Shown in pieces: positions 14,346 through 24,085 of a stretch of DNA of 64,000 nt. The DNA comes from Biomphalaria glabrata (Eukaryota > Mollusca > Gastropoda > Planorbidae), in NCBI RefSeq assembly GCF_947242115.1, contig NC_074711.1:53900963-53964962 (forward strand). The letters run 5' to 3'. The translations under genes and the position numbers were made by a program. Each line of letters starts with the position of its first letter. Positions within the stretch are counted from its first letter, which is position 1. The notes under the pieces were generated by a model. It was not told the DNA's origin. It worked only from the letters and a program-made list of their open reading frames with translations, and did not search any database.

Positions 14346-14434
14346 CCCCCAAAGTGGTCTACCTAGAGTCTTCACCAGGATTTGAACACGGGACTTCTGG
14401 TTCCAAGTGCTTTACCCCTCAGCCACAGTATCTC
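14346..14434 (-). mobile_element. SINE fragment, tRNA-like head only
   Basis: Read on the minus strand, this begins with GTGGCTGAGGGGTAAAGC (box A-like), followed by GTGTTCAAATCC (box B-like) and CTGGTGAAGACT. The same order of words occurs in the longer copies at 36.0-36.25 kb and 59.8-60.1 kb. Only the 5' tRNA-derived part is visible; the body is missing or too diverged to see. Confidence 0.6.
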
Positions 14435-14719
14435 CATATATTTATTTAGCGTACACTTATATTTTTTAAGATAATAATTATTAACCTTATCCATACATTC
14501 AAAATTAATAACATGCTACATGCAATAAAGAAAAACTAAAAAAGTTTTATTCTTCTTACAAAATTAGATAAATTGGCAACACGAAAAAAAAATATTCATG
14601 ACCCATTTTAGTTAGGTAGTGAGCTAGCTAGAAATGACGTGAAAGACTTGGGGTAGGCTACTTGGACCAGACATTCCCTCGCAAAATAAAAATTAATATC
14701 TCCATTGTCATTTGTCATA

Positions 14720-14890
14720 CAAACTAGATATAGATCTATCTAGATCTAGACCTAGTATTATATCTAAATCTAGATTAAGTCTAGAACAAGATCTAAGTCT
14801 AGATCTAGAAATCTATTATAGAATCTTGATATAGAATCTACTATATCTAGACTAGAACTCGTATGAATTTACACGTTTAATCTTAAAATT
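14720..14890. repeat. CTAG/AGATCT-rich palindromic tract
   Basis: About 170 bp built from overlapping TCTAGATCTAGA-like words, many self-complementary, so the stretch can fold on itself in many registers. It is simple-sequence DNA with no reading frame. A weaker tract of the same kind lies near 63,690-63,740. Confidence 0.6.
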
Positions 14891-15168
14891 ACTAGACCTA
14901 GGCCAATGTTATGATGATGAATAATAGGCTTTTTGTTACCGGGTAATGCCATTACCAATGGTATACTATGCTGTTCGTATCCGATTAATTTCTAAATGTG
15001 GTACTATTGTTTACATAATAAATAAATCTGCACCCCTAAGCTGACAGAAGATAAGCTATTTCCTTAATAATTAAAATTTCGTTCAAATTATTAATACATT
15101 TATTATAAATATATCTAGATCTGGGCTCTATTTAGTCTTACTTAGACTGTCAAGTGTAGGACCCTATA

Positions 15169-15173
15169 ATGAG
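15169..15173. other. Left target-site duplication of LTR element (ATGAG)
   Basis: ATGAG directly precedes the 5' LTR and is repeated exactly at 22,871-22,875 directly after the 3' LTR. A 5-bp duplication is the usual length for Ty3/gypsy integration. Confidence 0.93.
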
Positions 15174-16021
15174 TGTCGCGTAGTATAGACAAGTGTCTAT
15201 TTCTTTCTCCTAACTCTGTTTTTTTTATTTCCTCTACTGGTAGTACGTGTACGGGGCGAGAGGGTCTTGTATTTTTTTGTTTTGAATTGTTTTGCTACGT
15301 CACAAAGTCCGGTGACATCTATCGGTCATTCTTTGTCATGAGGCAGTTCACCCTCTAGTTTGGTTGTAGCGGACGGTGTGTTGGCTCGTAAAACGTTATT
15401 TGTCTGTACCTGTTTCTCGGACTTATTTTTCAGTTGGATTTTTGGGACCCCTGTTTAGGGTGAGTTATTCGTTTGTGATATCTATTATTGTATGTTGTAT
15501 GAGGTTGTCACTATTTCTATTTTTAGTGTAGAAGTTGAGAGTATTGTTTATTTCGTTTATAGGGTGCCAGTGTTGGAGTTGTGGGCGTCGCTTGCCGTCT
15601 CAGAAATACATATTGCAGTTTTTTTCATTGTCATTGTCAAACTTTACTATTACCAAGGTTGGCAGTGTTGTGACGCCAGTCGGTCAGAGTCTGGTGGACC
15701 ATAAAGCCAGGGTGACAAGTTAATAGCCGTAGCAAAGGTGCTTAAATTAATTATTGTATAATATCTTTATATATACCTATTATATATATATATATATATA
15801 TATATCTAATATATATACTGTCTATTTGTCATCCTCATTGTACATACACATATATGTTTCATACAATTAAATTCATTTATTTTTTTGTTGTTATTTAAAC
15901 TATTCACCTAGTTGTTTACTGTATGTACGACTGTGTGTGAGTGATGTTCTTGTCAGGTTGAACCCCGGGACCTTAACAGTATACAGCTAGTTAAAAACGC
16001 AATTAAATCCTAAACCTGACA
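15174..16021 (+). repeat. 5' LTR
   Basis: 848 bp, starting TGTCGCGTAG and ending CCTAAACCTGACA, so bounded by TG...CA. It matches 22,023-22,870 base for base by eye, including the (TA)n tract near 15,781. The small reading frames inside it occur identically in both LTRs and are not genes. Confidence 0.96.
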
Positions 16022-16023
16022 AA

Positions 16024-16041
16024 TGGGGGCTCAGAGTCCGG
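16024..16041 (+). other. Primer-binding site
   Basis: Two bases after the LTR lies TGGGGGCTCAGAGTCCGG. It opens with TGG, as needed to pair with a tRNA 3' CCA end, and its first nine bases equal those of the well-known proline-tRNA site of murine leukaemia virus. The remainder differs, so the primer tRNA is not assigned. Confidence 0.7.
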
Positions 16042-16759
16042 CTGTGACTACTAGGTCATAGATTGTCTTATCTAGTCTTGTTATCTTATAAAATAAAAAA
16101 AAATATATACTGACTAATACCCCTTTATTGTATTTATATTTGATGTATTGGGTACAATTTGCTGAAGAAAAAAAAATTGCTTGTGTACTTCTCATAATTG
16201 TTTGGACATCAAAAGTAGCAGAGGCTTGAAACATTGTTAAATTTATCATTAATTTGTTTGAATTCACCGCCATATTACCATATGTGTTGATTGTTGATAT
16301 TGAGGATTGTACCAATGCTAAATTCATCATTTATGACTTAGAACTCATCATCATATGACTATAGGTGTTGATATTTCAAGATTGTTATTTATATTCATTT
16401 ATTTAATTTTTTCTTTCATGTAATTTTGTGCTTCACTTATGACCGAGTGACGAGTGTCTTCTCGCTCCCGACAACAGACAAGTGTGTGGGGATTGACCGT
16501 TGATACATGTGTTAGAGGCCATCGTTCCTGTGTTGGTGTTTTGGAAGTCCCTGTAGCAGCTACCTTTCTACGCATCGGCCTGGAGTGAGGCGTTTTCTCT
16601 CCGACGTTGGATACTGCTCAGATAGGTTTTCTCTTTCTTTGCCATACGACACACTCATAGGTTGTAGTTTACATCTTATGTGTGTATATTATAGTATATC
16701 ATAGTAATAATAATAATAGTATTAGTTGATTTAGCTTAACACAGTAAGGCACTTAGACC

Positions 16760-18229
16760 ATGGAAACCAGGTTAACGGTAACGTCACAATTTATTAGTGA
16801 TGGCCGTGCTATGGGGTATGAAGGGGAAAGGCTAGAGAAATATGTGAAGGAACGGAAAGCTGAATATGATAGAGATAAGGAAGTCGCGAAGGCAGAGGAA
16901 GAGGCTAGGTTTGAGCGGCAGGAGAAGTTGAAGAAAGAGGCGAAGGCAGAAGAAGAGGCTAGAAAGAAAGAGGCGAAGGCAGAAGAAGAGGCTAGGTTTG
17001 AGCGGCAGGAGAAGTTGAAGAAAGAGGCGAAGGCAGAAGAAGAGGCTAGGAAGAAAGAGGAAGAAGAGAGATTTGAACGTGATGAGAAGGCCAAACGCGA
17101 GGAGCACGAAAGATGGAAGGAAAGAGATGCCAAGGAGTCAATCAAGAGGAAAGAGGAGTTGGAACTGGCTAGGCTTAAAGAAAAGTCTGCGCCAGAGGCA
17201 GGCGGGGCGGCAGGACAGTCAGGGGATGTGCGATACAAGAATGTCTTAGACAGGCTTGACAAGAGTTTCCAGGGAATGAAAGATGACGACGACCTCCTAG
17301 CTTACCTAACACACTTTGAGGCCGTTGCAGCAAGGTGCAAAATAGAGAGAAAAGAGTGGTCCTTGCTGTTGTCATATAAACTGACCACCGCACTCAGAAA
17401 CTTCATGCTAAGGGACAGTCTGTTCCTTAGCGAGAATTATGAAGAAGTCAAGACTGCACTTCTTCGCCATGCAGATATCAACGCGGAAACCTGCCGCAAA
17501 AGATTCCATCTCGTGAGACCAAGTCAAAACGACTTTAGGAGATATGTAACAGAATTGAGAACAGCATTAGACAATTGGTGCAAGATGGCCGAAGTCGGTA
17601 AAACAGTGGAGGAGTTAAAAGACCTGTTGATCAAAGATAGGATCTTAGAAAGTGTTTCGAGTGACGTATACAGGCAACTAGTTTTGAGCAAGCACAGAAC
17701 AGTAGATAATATGCTAGAAGTTATAGAAGGATTTAAGGTAGCTGGTTCTGATGTGTCCATTTGTAAGGAAGAAAGTGTATATGTTGCAGCAGCATGCAGT
17801 GAGTCGGGGTCAGATGTGTCTATTTGTAAGGAAGAAAGTGCGCATGTTGCGGCAGCGTGTCGTGAGCCTGTGAGAAATAGAAGTCCAGGGATTGAGAGTA
17901 ACTTAATTATTTGTTTTAAGTGCAAGAGGGGAGGCCACAAAGCGTCAGAATGCCCTCAACGTTCGCAACTTAACTCTAGTCCTGCTTCTGATGTTAGATA
18001 TAGGAACGCACCCACAATCTCCACTAACACACAAAGGCCCAGTAGAAATGCATCACAAGGTCGCTACCAAAGGCAGTTTGATGGTAACGGTCGAAGAATC
18101 CGCGGCAATAGTGTGGGGAGACAAAGTTATGCTACATACGAGAATTCTTACAATAACAGGCACAGTAGAACGGGTGGTACTGGGGCATACCAAAACAGAG
18201 ATCAAGGCCCAGGAGGTTCTTATAGATGA
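16760..18229 (+). CDS. gag: Gag polyprotein of the LTR element
   Basis: A 489-codon frame whose ATG sits in the context ACCATGG. Residues about 28-145 are highly charged (Lys/Glu/Arg/Ala) and should form a coiled coil; they include a 29-residue tandem duplication (about 50-78 and 79-107). Residues about 160-325 resemble a capsid domain of the retrotransposon-gag/SCAN-like type, with WSLLLSYKLTTALR and FRRYVTELRTALDNWC. A second short duplication (SDVSICKEES...VAAAC) follows at about 330-370. A single CCHC zinc knuckle, C385-x2-C-x4-H-x4-C398, marks the nucleocapsid. Gag forms the particle and packages element RNA in the cytoplasm. The tail is rich in Asn, Arg and Gly, as is common for nucleocapsids. 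Confidence 0.93.
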   Translation: METRLTVTSQFISDGRAMGYEGERLEKYVKERKAEYDRDKEVAKAEEEARFERQEKLKKEAKAEEEARKKEAKAEEEARFERQEKLKKEAKAEEEARKKEEEERFERDEKAKREEHERWKERDAKESIKRKEELELARLKEKSAPEAGGAAGQSGDVRYKNVLDRLDKSFQGMKDDDDLLAYLTHFEAVAARCKIERKEWSLLLSYKLTTALRNFMLRDSLFLSENYEEVKTALLRHADINAETCRKRFHLVRPSQNDFRRYVTELRTALDNWCKMAEVGKTVEELKDLLIKDRILESVSSDVYRQLVLSKHRTVDNMLEVIEGFKVAGSDVSICKEESVYVAAACSESGSDVSICKEESAHVAAACREPVRNRSPGIESNLIICFKCKRGGHKASECPQRSQLNSSPASDVRYRNAPTISTNTQRPSRNASQGRYQRQFDGNGRRIRGNSVGRQSYATYENSYNNRHSRTGGTGAYQNRDQGPGGSYR

Positions 18230-18325
18230 CTGAGTGGTCCTCACAATATTCAAAATTGTGGAAATTGTACTTTAGGGAAAGGAGATGAGTATTTTTCCCC
18301 CTGTAAGAGAAAAACTTTTTCATAT

Positions 18326-21300
18326 GTGGATAAGACATTACGTGATAAGTCGGTGGGTAAGCTGAAGTTTGAAAAGGGGAGAGTAAATGGGATAAGTGTG
18401 TCTGTTTTGAAAGATTCTGGTTCGAGTGTTATAGGAATTAGAAGCTCATTAGTTGGTGAGAAAGACATGATTCCTGGTACTTATAAATTAAAACTTGTTG
18501 ATGGGACAGTGAAGGATTATCCATTGGCATGTGTGAGTATTGAGTCGGATTACATTGTCGGTAAATATGTCGTAGCTTGCTTTAAAGATCCGGTTGCAGA
18601 TTTAATTCTTGGGAATGTTGACAGTAATGTGAGTCGTGAGTTTAATTGCTCAGCAGTAACTAGGTCAATGACAAATAAGGAGATTGAGGGCGGCACTGTA
18701 AGTGATTGTGGAGTATTGGAAGAATGTCGAGATGTGCTAGGTACAAGCGAAGAATTTTTATGTGAACAGTTGAGTGATCCGTCTTTAAAAGATCTATGGG
18801 AGCGACATGTGGACAGTTGTGTAGATAATAAAAAGAATGGAAGTGTGGAATATAAAGTGTTTGATAGACTATTGTACAGAGTGTTTAGGGGAAAGTTTGG
18901 TGAGGAAGAAAGACAGTTAGTTGTACCTTCAGCTAAGAGAGAAATTGTGTTGAAAACCGCTCATGAGAGTATGTTGGCAGGACATTTGTCATTAAGAAAG
19001 ACTAAAAGTAAAATCTACAAATATTTTTTCTGGCAAGGTTTAGATAGAGACATAAAAGAGTTTGTGAGGTCGTGTGATATTTGTCAGAAAGCTAGGATGC
19101 CACGTCGTTGTGACAGAGTGGAGCTTGGCCAAATGAATGTTATTACCACTCCGTTTTATAAAGTTGCAACAGATATTATTGGCCCATTGGAGTTAACTGA
19201 CAATAAGAATAGGTATATTTTGACAGTAGTAGATGTTGCTACGAGATGGCCAGAAGCGATACCACTGAGAAATATAAACACAGAAACAGTTATCGAAGCA
19301 CTAACTAGTATTTTTTGTAGAATTGGGCTACCGACTGAAATTTTAAGTGATCAAGGCCCACAGTTTACTTCGGAATTGTACAATCAGGTCTGTAATTTTT
19401 TCTCTGTCAAACCAGTGCATTCTACCATTTACCACCCGAGCTCTAATGGGATGGTTGAACGACTTAATTCTTCTTTAAAATCCTTTCTAAGGAAAGTGTG
19501 TCAGGATAGCCCTTGTGATTGGGACCGGAAAGTCAACGCAGCTCTGTTCGCCTACCGAGAGGTTCCTAACGAAACAACGGGAATATCACCATTTGAGCTT
19601 GTCTACGGAAGACAAATGAGGGGCCCTTTGGCTATCTTAAAGCAAGTGTTCGTAAATAACGAAGAGGAAAATGGGTACAAGAATGTATTCAGTTATTTAC
19701 TGGATTTGAAGACAAGATTATCTGAGGTGACTGCTATTGCTAATTTCAACAGTAAGGCAAACAGAAATAAATACAAGAAACAATATGACAAATACTCATC
19801 GAGGCGTGATATAAATGTGGGTGACTGTGTTTTAGTCCTCAAACCACACAGAGACAGTAAGCTGTCCGTGTTTTGGCAGGGCCCGTATAAGGTTCTAAAC
19901 AAGATTTCCCAATTTAATTATGTTATCCAGAAAGAAAATATGACAAAGATATATCATATAAACAGACTTATGAAATACCATTGTAGGGTAAAGAAGGGAG
20001 ATAACCTAATTGTTGCAGATGAAAATAGAAATGAACTTTTGTCAGCTAATATGGTTTCAGTTGTAGGGGAGGAAGACGTTGCTGAGCAGGATGAATATAA
20101 TGATGATATGCTACCTAACATTCCAACGCTAGAAATTACGCAGAAAGAGAAGATTCACGAGGATGTCTTCACACAGGTCAAAATTAACCCCAATTTGAAC
20201 CATATGCAAAAGAAGCAAGTAAATGAAATTTTAACAGAGTATAGAGACATTATATCCAATGTTCCTGGCAGGGCCACAGTCGAAAAGTTTAAAATTAAAT
20301 TGATTGATAAGAAGCCTATAGCTCTGAAACCATATGCGGTGCCCATTCATATGAAAGAGAAAGTGAAGCAAGAAATCGACAACATGTTAGAATTGGGAAT
20401 TATAGGGCCGACGGACTCCCCGTATGCAGCGCCAGTTGTTATAATTAAGAAGAAAGATGGCACACTCCGCCCTTGTATAGATTTTAGAAAATTAAATAAT
20501 ATTACTGAAATACCTGCTGAGGTAATTCCTGAACAAGAAGATTTGTTTAACATGTTGTATAAAGCCAAGTACTTTACATTGGTGGACCTAACAAAGGGTT
20601 ACTGGCAAATTCCGATCAGTGAAACGAGCAAACCTTTTACAGCGTTTAGAGTTCTTGGGGAGCATTATATGTTCCACTACTTACCCTTTGGGTTGAGCGG
20701 TGCTCCAAGTCATTTTAATAAGGTTGTTAAGAGTATGCTAAGGGGAGTAGAAAATGTATTGTTCTACTTCGATGACATTTGTATTTTCAGTGAAGACTGG
20801 GAATCACACTCGAAAAGTGTCAGAAATGTTTTTTGCGCTCTAAGAGAGAACGGCTTAACACTAAAACCAGATAAACTTGAGGTGGGCTACACTAGTGTTA
20901 AATTTCTGGGTCATAATGTGGGACAGGGAGTTATCAAACCTGATCCTAGCAATGTAAAAAAGATCATGGAATTTAAAACACCCACTACAAAGAAAGAAAT
21001 ACGTAGTTTGATTGGTCTGATAAATTATTACAGCAAATTTATTCCGAGTTACGCGGATTTAGTATTCCCCTTTACAGAGTTACTACGTCGGGGCAAGTCT
21101 ATAAGAGTGGATTGGAACTATGAGTGTGCGGAGGCATTGAATAGAGTGCAGACTTGTTTGAGTAAGTATCCTATTCTTCGTTTACCTGACCCTTCTCTAT
21201 CTTTTTTTCTTCAGACCGATGCTTCAGATAAAGGAATTTCTGGTATTCTCTGTCAGTGTATCAAAGGTGTGTTACATCCCATAAAGTACGTAAGCCGTAA

Positions 21301-21568
21301 GTTGTTGCCTCGGGAGCAGAAGTACTCTATTATTGAACGGGAAGGATTAGCCATAGTATATTCTGTTAAGAAACTGGACAGGTATTTAGCAGGTAAAACA
21401 TTTCACCTGCTGACTGATCACAAGGCCTTATCGTATCTCAGGAGCACAAACTTTACAAATGCACGTATCACAAGATGGGCATTGATGCTACAAGACTACT
21501 CCTTTGACGTTGCCCACGTCAAGGGAGAGAACAATCTGCTGGCTGATCTTTGTTCAAGATTGATATAG
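18326..21568 (+). CDS. pol: Pol polyprotein (protease, integrase, RT, RNase H)
   Basis: The open frame holds about 1,080 codons; the start given is only the first candidate start codon (GTG), and expression probably depends on gag. Domains in order: aspartic protease with DSG at residues 30-32; integrase zinc finger (H213, H220, then CDIC); integrase core with D283, D342 and E378, an exact D-x35-E spacing; GPY/F module (WQGPYKV near 517); reverse transcriptase about 654-880, with YFDD at 814-817; RNase H from about 950, with D965 in QTDASDKG and a late TDHKAL. The motifs are of Ty3/gypsy type, yet integrase stands before RT, the Gmr1-clade arrangement. No chromodomain follows the GPY/F module. 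All catalytic motifs I looked for are present. Confidence 0.95.
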   Translation: MDKTLRDKSVGKLKFEKGRVNGISVSVLKDSGSSVIGIRSSLVGEKDMIPGTYKLKLVDGTVKDYPLACVSIESDYIVGKYVVACFKDPVADLILGNVDSNVSREFNCSAVTRSMTNKEIEGGTVSDCGVLEECRDVLGTSEEFLCEQLSDPSLKDLWERHVDSCVDNKKNGSVEYKVFDRLLYRVFRGKFGEEERQLVVPSAKREIVLKTAHESMLAGHLSLRKTKSKIYKYFFWQGLDRDIKEFVRSCDICQKARMPRRCDRVELGQMNVITTPFYKVATDIIGPLELTDNKNRYILTVVDVATRWPEAIPLRNINTETVIEALTSIFCRIGLPTEILSDQGPQFTSELYNQVCNFFSVKPVHSTIYHPSSNGMVERLNSSLKSFLRKVCQDSPCDWDRKVNAALFAYREVPNETTGISPFELVYGRQMRGPLAILKQVFVNNEEENGYKNVFSYLLDLKTRLSEVTAIANFNSKANRNKYKKQYDKYSSRRDINVGDCVLVLKPHRDSKLSVFWQGPYKVLNKISQFNYVIQKENMTKIYHINRLMKYHCRVKKGDNLIVADENRNELLSANMVSVVGEEDVAEQDEYNDDMLPNIPTLEITQKEKIHEDVFTQVKINPNLNHMQKKQVNEILTEYRDIISNVPGRATVEKFKIKLIDKKPIALKPYAVPIHMKEKVKQEIDNMLELGIIGPTDSPYAAPVVIIKKKDGTLRPCIDFRKLNNITEIPAEVIPEQEDLFNMLYKAKYFTLVDLTKGYWQIPISETSKPFTAFRVLGEHYMFHYLPFGLSGAPSHFNKVVKSMLRGVENVLFYFDDICIFSEDWESHSKSVRNVFCALRENGLTLKPDKLEVGYTSVKFLGHNVGQGVIKPDPSNVKKIMEFKTPTTKKEIRSLIGLINYYSKFIPSYADLVFPFTELLRRGKSIRVDWNYECAEALNRVQTCLSKYPILRLPDPSLSFFLQTDASDKGISGILCQCIKGVLHPIKYVSRKLLPREQKYSIIEREGLAIVYSVKKLDRYLAGKTFHLLTDHKALSYLRSTNFTNARITRWALMLQDYSFDVAHVKGENNLLADLCSRLI

Positions 21569-22007
21569 ACTTCCATCCGCCATTTATATTATGTCTCTAT
21601 GTGTTATAACATTTGAACTTGTGTTTTATATTATGCAAATGATACTAATTTCAAGAATATAATGTGTATTTATCTACCATGAATATAAGTTGGTATATTA
21701 TATTAATGTTGTATTTGTAAATATGATTTTGTAATATAACTTGGTTCTTGGCCCAAGTTGATATGGATCACCTTAAAAGTCAAGGTAACCAACTTTTCTT
21801 TGTAATTGGATTTTCATCTTGACGTGTATTGTGTCTCCTTGTTTCATTAATTGGTGACTCCCCATCATTTTTTTTCTTCCATTATTACATTTTGAAATGT
21901 GACATAGATGCACTTATGATCATTTTGTTCTTCCTTGTTCTTTCTACAAAGTTTTTTTCTTCGAAAGGATTTTTGATGACTGGAATTTCTTTCAAAATTT
22001 CCAGTTC

Positions 22008-22022
22008 GTCGAGGAGGGGGGA
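22008..22022 (+). other. Polypurine tract
   Basis: GAGGAGGGGGGA directly abuts the TG that opens the 3' LTR. This is where plus-strand DNA synthesis is primed in LTR elements. Confidence 0.85.
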
Positions 22023-22870
22023 TGTCGCGTAGTATAGACAAGTGTCTATTTCTTTCTCCTAACTCTGTTTTTTTTATTTCCTCTACTGGTAGTACGTGTA
22101 CGGGGCGAGAGGGTCTTGTATTTTTTTGTTTTGAATTGTTTTGCTACGTCACAAAGTCCGGTGACATCTATCGGTCATTCTTTGTCATGAGGCAGTTCAC
22201 CCTCTAGTTTGGTTGTAGCGGACGGTGTGTTGGCTCGTAAAACGTTATTTGTCTGTACCTGTTTCTCGGACTTATTTTTCAGTTGGATTTTTGGGACCCC
22301 TGTTTAGGGTGAGTTATTCGTTTGTGATATCTATTATTGTATGTTGTATGAGGTTGTCACTATTTCTATTTTTAGTGTAGAAGTTGAGAGTATTGTTTAT
22401 TTCGTTTATAGGGTGCCAGTGTTGGAGTTGTGGGCGTCGCTTGCCGTCTCAGAAATACATATTGCAGTTTTTTTCATTGTCATTGTCAAACTTTACTATT
22501 ACCAAGGTTGGCAGTGTTGTGACGCCAGTCGGTCAGAGTCTGGTGGACCATAAAGCCAGGGTGACAAGTTAATAGCCGTAGCAAAGGTGCTTAAATTAAT
22601 TATTGTATAATATCTTTATATATACCTATTATATATATATATATATATATATATCTAATATATATACTGTCTATTTGTCATCCTCATTGTACATACACAT
22701 ATATGTTTCATACAATTAAATTCATTTATTTTTTTGTTGTTATTTAAACTATTCACCTAGTTGTTTACTGTATGTACGACTGTGTGTGAGTGATGTTCTT
22801 GTCAGGTTGAACCCCGGGACCTTAACAGTATACAGCTAGTTAAAAACGCAATTAAATCCTAAACCTGACA
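22023..22870 (+). repeat. 3' LTR
   Basis: 848 bp, TGTCGCG...CTGACA, identical by eye to the 5' LTR and followed directly by the ATGAG target duplication. Confidence 0.96.
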
Positions 22871-22875
22871 ATGAG
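22871..22875. other. Right target-site duplication of LTR element (ATGAG)
   Basis: Exact copy of 15,169-15,173. Confidence 0.93.
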
Positions 22876-23039
22876 GATATGTCAAAACTGCGCTATAAGA
22901 GTAGTTTGTTAATTTTGAAACTTATAAATAAAACGAATTTCGTATCAAAATTCTTTTTTTAAAAAACAACATTTGAATCAGTATTCTATTCAATGAATTA
23001 GTTAATAAATGGAAAAAATATTTTATAATGAACCATTGA

Positions 23040-23400
23040 CATTTTTACCATTGTGACCTTAGATGCAATTTTTTGTACCAATGCGCGAATCTATGAATGA
23101 AGCTTGAGTTATTAATGAAGAAGTCCATGACCTTTTTTAAAAAAGTTACCTCCCCTGAAGTTTTTAATTGCAAAGTGGTGTAATTTTTTGAAAAATCTGC
23201 TTGCATGTATAATTTTAAAATTAGATGCTTCACTTTCGGAAAAGAAAAAAAGTAGCCGTTGCATCAGAACTTTGATTATCATGATATCCGATTTTCAATT
23301 TATCTTCTAGTTTCTGAGATATAAACGGGACGGACGGACAGATGGACAGACAGGCCACACAATACTAATAGCGTCTTTTCCCCTTTCGGGAGCCGCTAAA
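23040..23400. repeat. Probable dispersed repeat ending CGGGAGCCGCTAAAAA
   Basis: The stretch ends with a CGGACGGACAGATGGACAG run and GTCTTTTCCCCTTTCGGGAGCC, a combination that looks like the end of a dispersed mollusc repeat. No terminal inverted repeat or target duplication is visible, and I cannot name the family. The rest of 22,876-23,550 is AT-rich with no gene. Confidence 0.35.
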
Positions 23401-23549
23401 AAAACGAGATGACGTGGGACAATTTAGGTAATGTATGGGTTGTTTATGATCTATTGATCCAAAATGCTTATTATGAAACAAGTTGAAAAATATCCCATAA
23501 TTCTCTAACAAAATCAGCTTATGATAAGAATGGTCTCATACTGATTACC

Positions 23550-24085
23550 TCGAGTTTGTGTTTTACGTAATGCTTAAGTACGACTGACCCACATTGTCGT
23601 CTAGGAGTTTGTAATGTACAAATGACTTACAGGGGGCTCCTAAGAGTTTGTGACGTTTTTTTTTTTTGAGTACAACTAACTTACAGATTGCGCCAAGGAG
23701 TTTGTCTGCATCGTTTTGTTGCGGGTAAGTAAACCTGACCCACAGGGGCCGCCTAAGGAGCTTGTGTGTGACATATTTTGTAATTACGACTGACCCACAG
23801 AGCCACCTAGTAGTTGCCTGCGTTGTATTTTTAAGTACAACTAACCTACAGGGCCCAACTAGGAGTTTGTGTGTCTCGTAATGTCTGAACACGACTGACC
23901 CTCAGCCTGGGAGTTTGTGTGTGACATAATTTGTGATTATGACTATCCCACACGGTCCGCTTGGGACTTTGTCTGTATCGTAATGTTGGGGGTAAGTAAA
24001 ACTGACCCACAGGGCCCGCCTAGGAGTTTTTGTGTGTCGTAATGTCCGAGTACTACTGACAATTAGTCCAGTAGTTTGTGTTCCA
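23550..24085. repeat. Degenerate minisatellite, period about 50-58 bp, about 11 units
   Basis: The words TAGGAGTTTGTGTG, ACTGACCCACAGGG and CGTAATGT recur in the same order at about 23,603, 23,643, 23,696, 23,755, 23,809, 23,860, 23,910, 23,964, 24,022 and 24,071. Units are strongly diverged, so the array is old. It is minus-strand open for 109 codons by chance. Confidence 0.75.

Larger units (their letters stand above)
15174..22870 (+). mobile_element. Gmr1-like Ty3/gypsy LTR retrotransposon, looks whole
   Basis: A 7,697-bp element with direct LTRs of 848 bp each, a 5-bp target duplication (ATGAG), a primer-binding site, a purine tract, and gag and pol reading frames. The domain sequences are Ty3/gypsy-like, but pol runs protease, integrase, reverse transcriptase, RNase H, so integrase precedes RT. 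That copia-like order in a gypsy lineage defines the Gmr1 clade, first described from cod and other deuterostomes and also reported from bivalves. No env frame and no chromodomain are seen. I found no difference between the LTRs on reading them side by side, so the insertion is very recent. It looks whole. How pol is expressed relative to gag cannot be told from the sequence. Confidence 0.93.

Noticed and set aside
16753-17940. Minus-strand Ser/Leu/Phe-rich frames opposite gag
   Set aside because: Antisense shadows of the Lys/Glu-rich coiled coil and capsid coding sequence.
15173-22572. Frames of 61, 70 and 62 codons in each LTR
   Set aside because: They lie inside LTRs, occur identically in both, and match no protein type.
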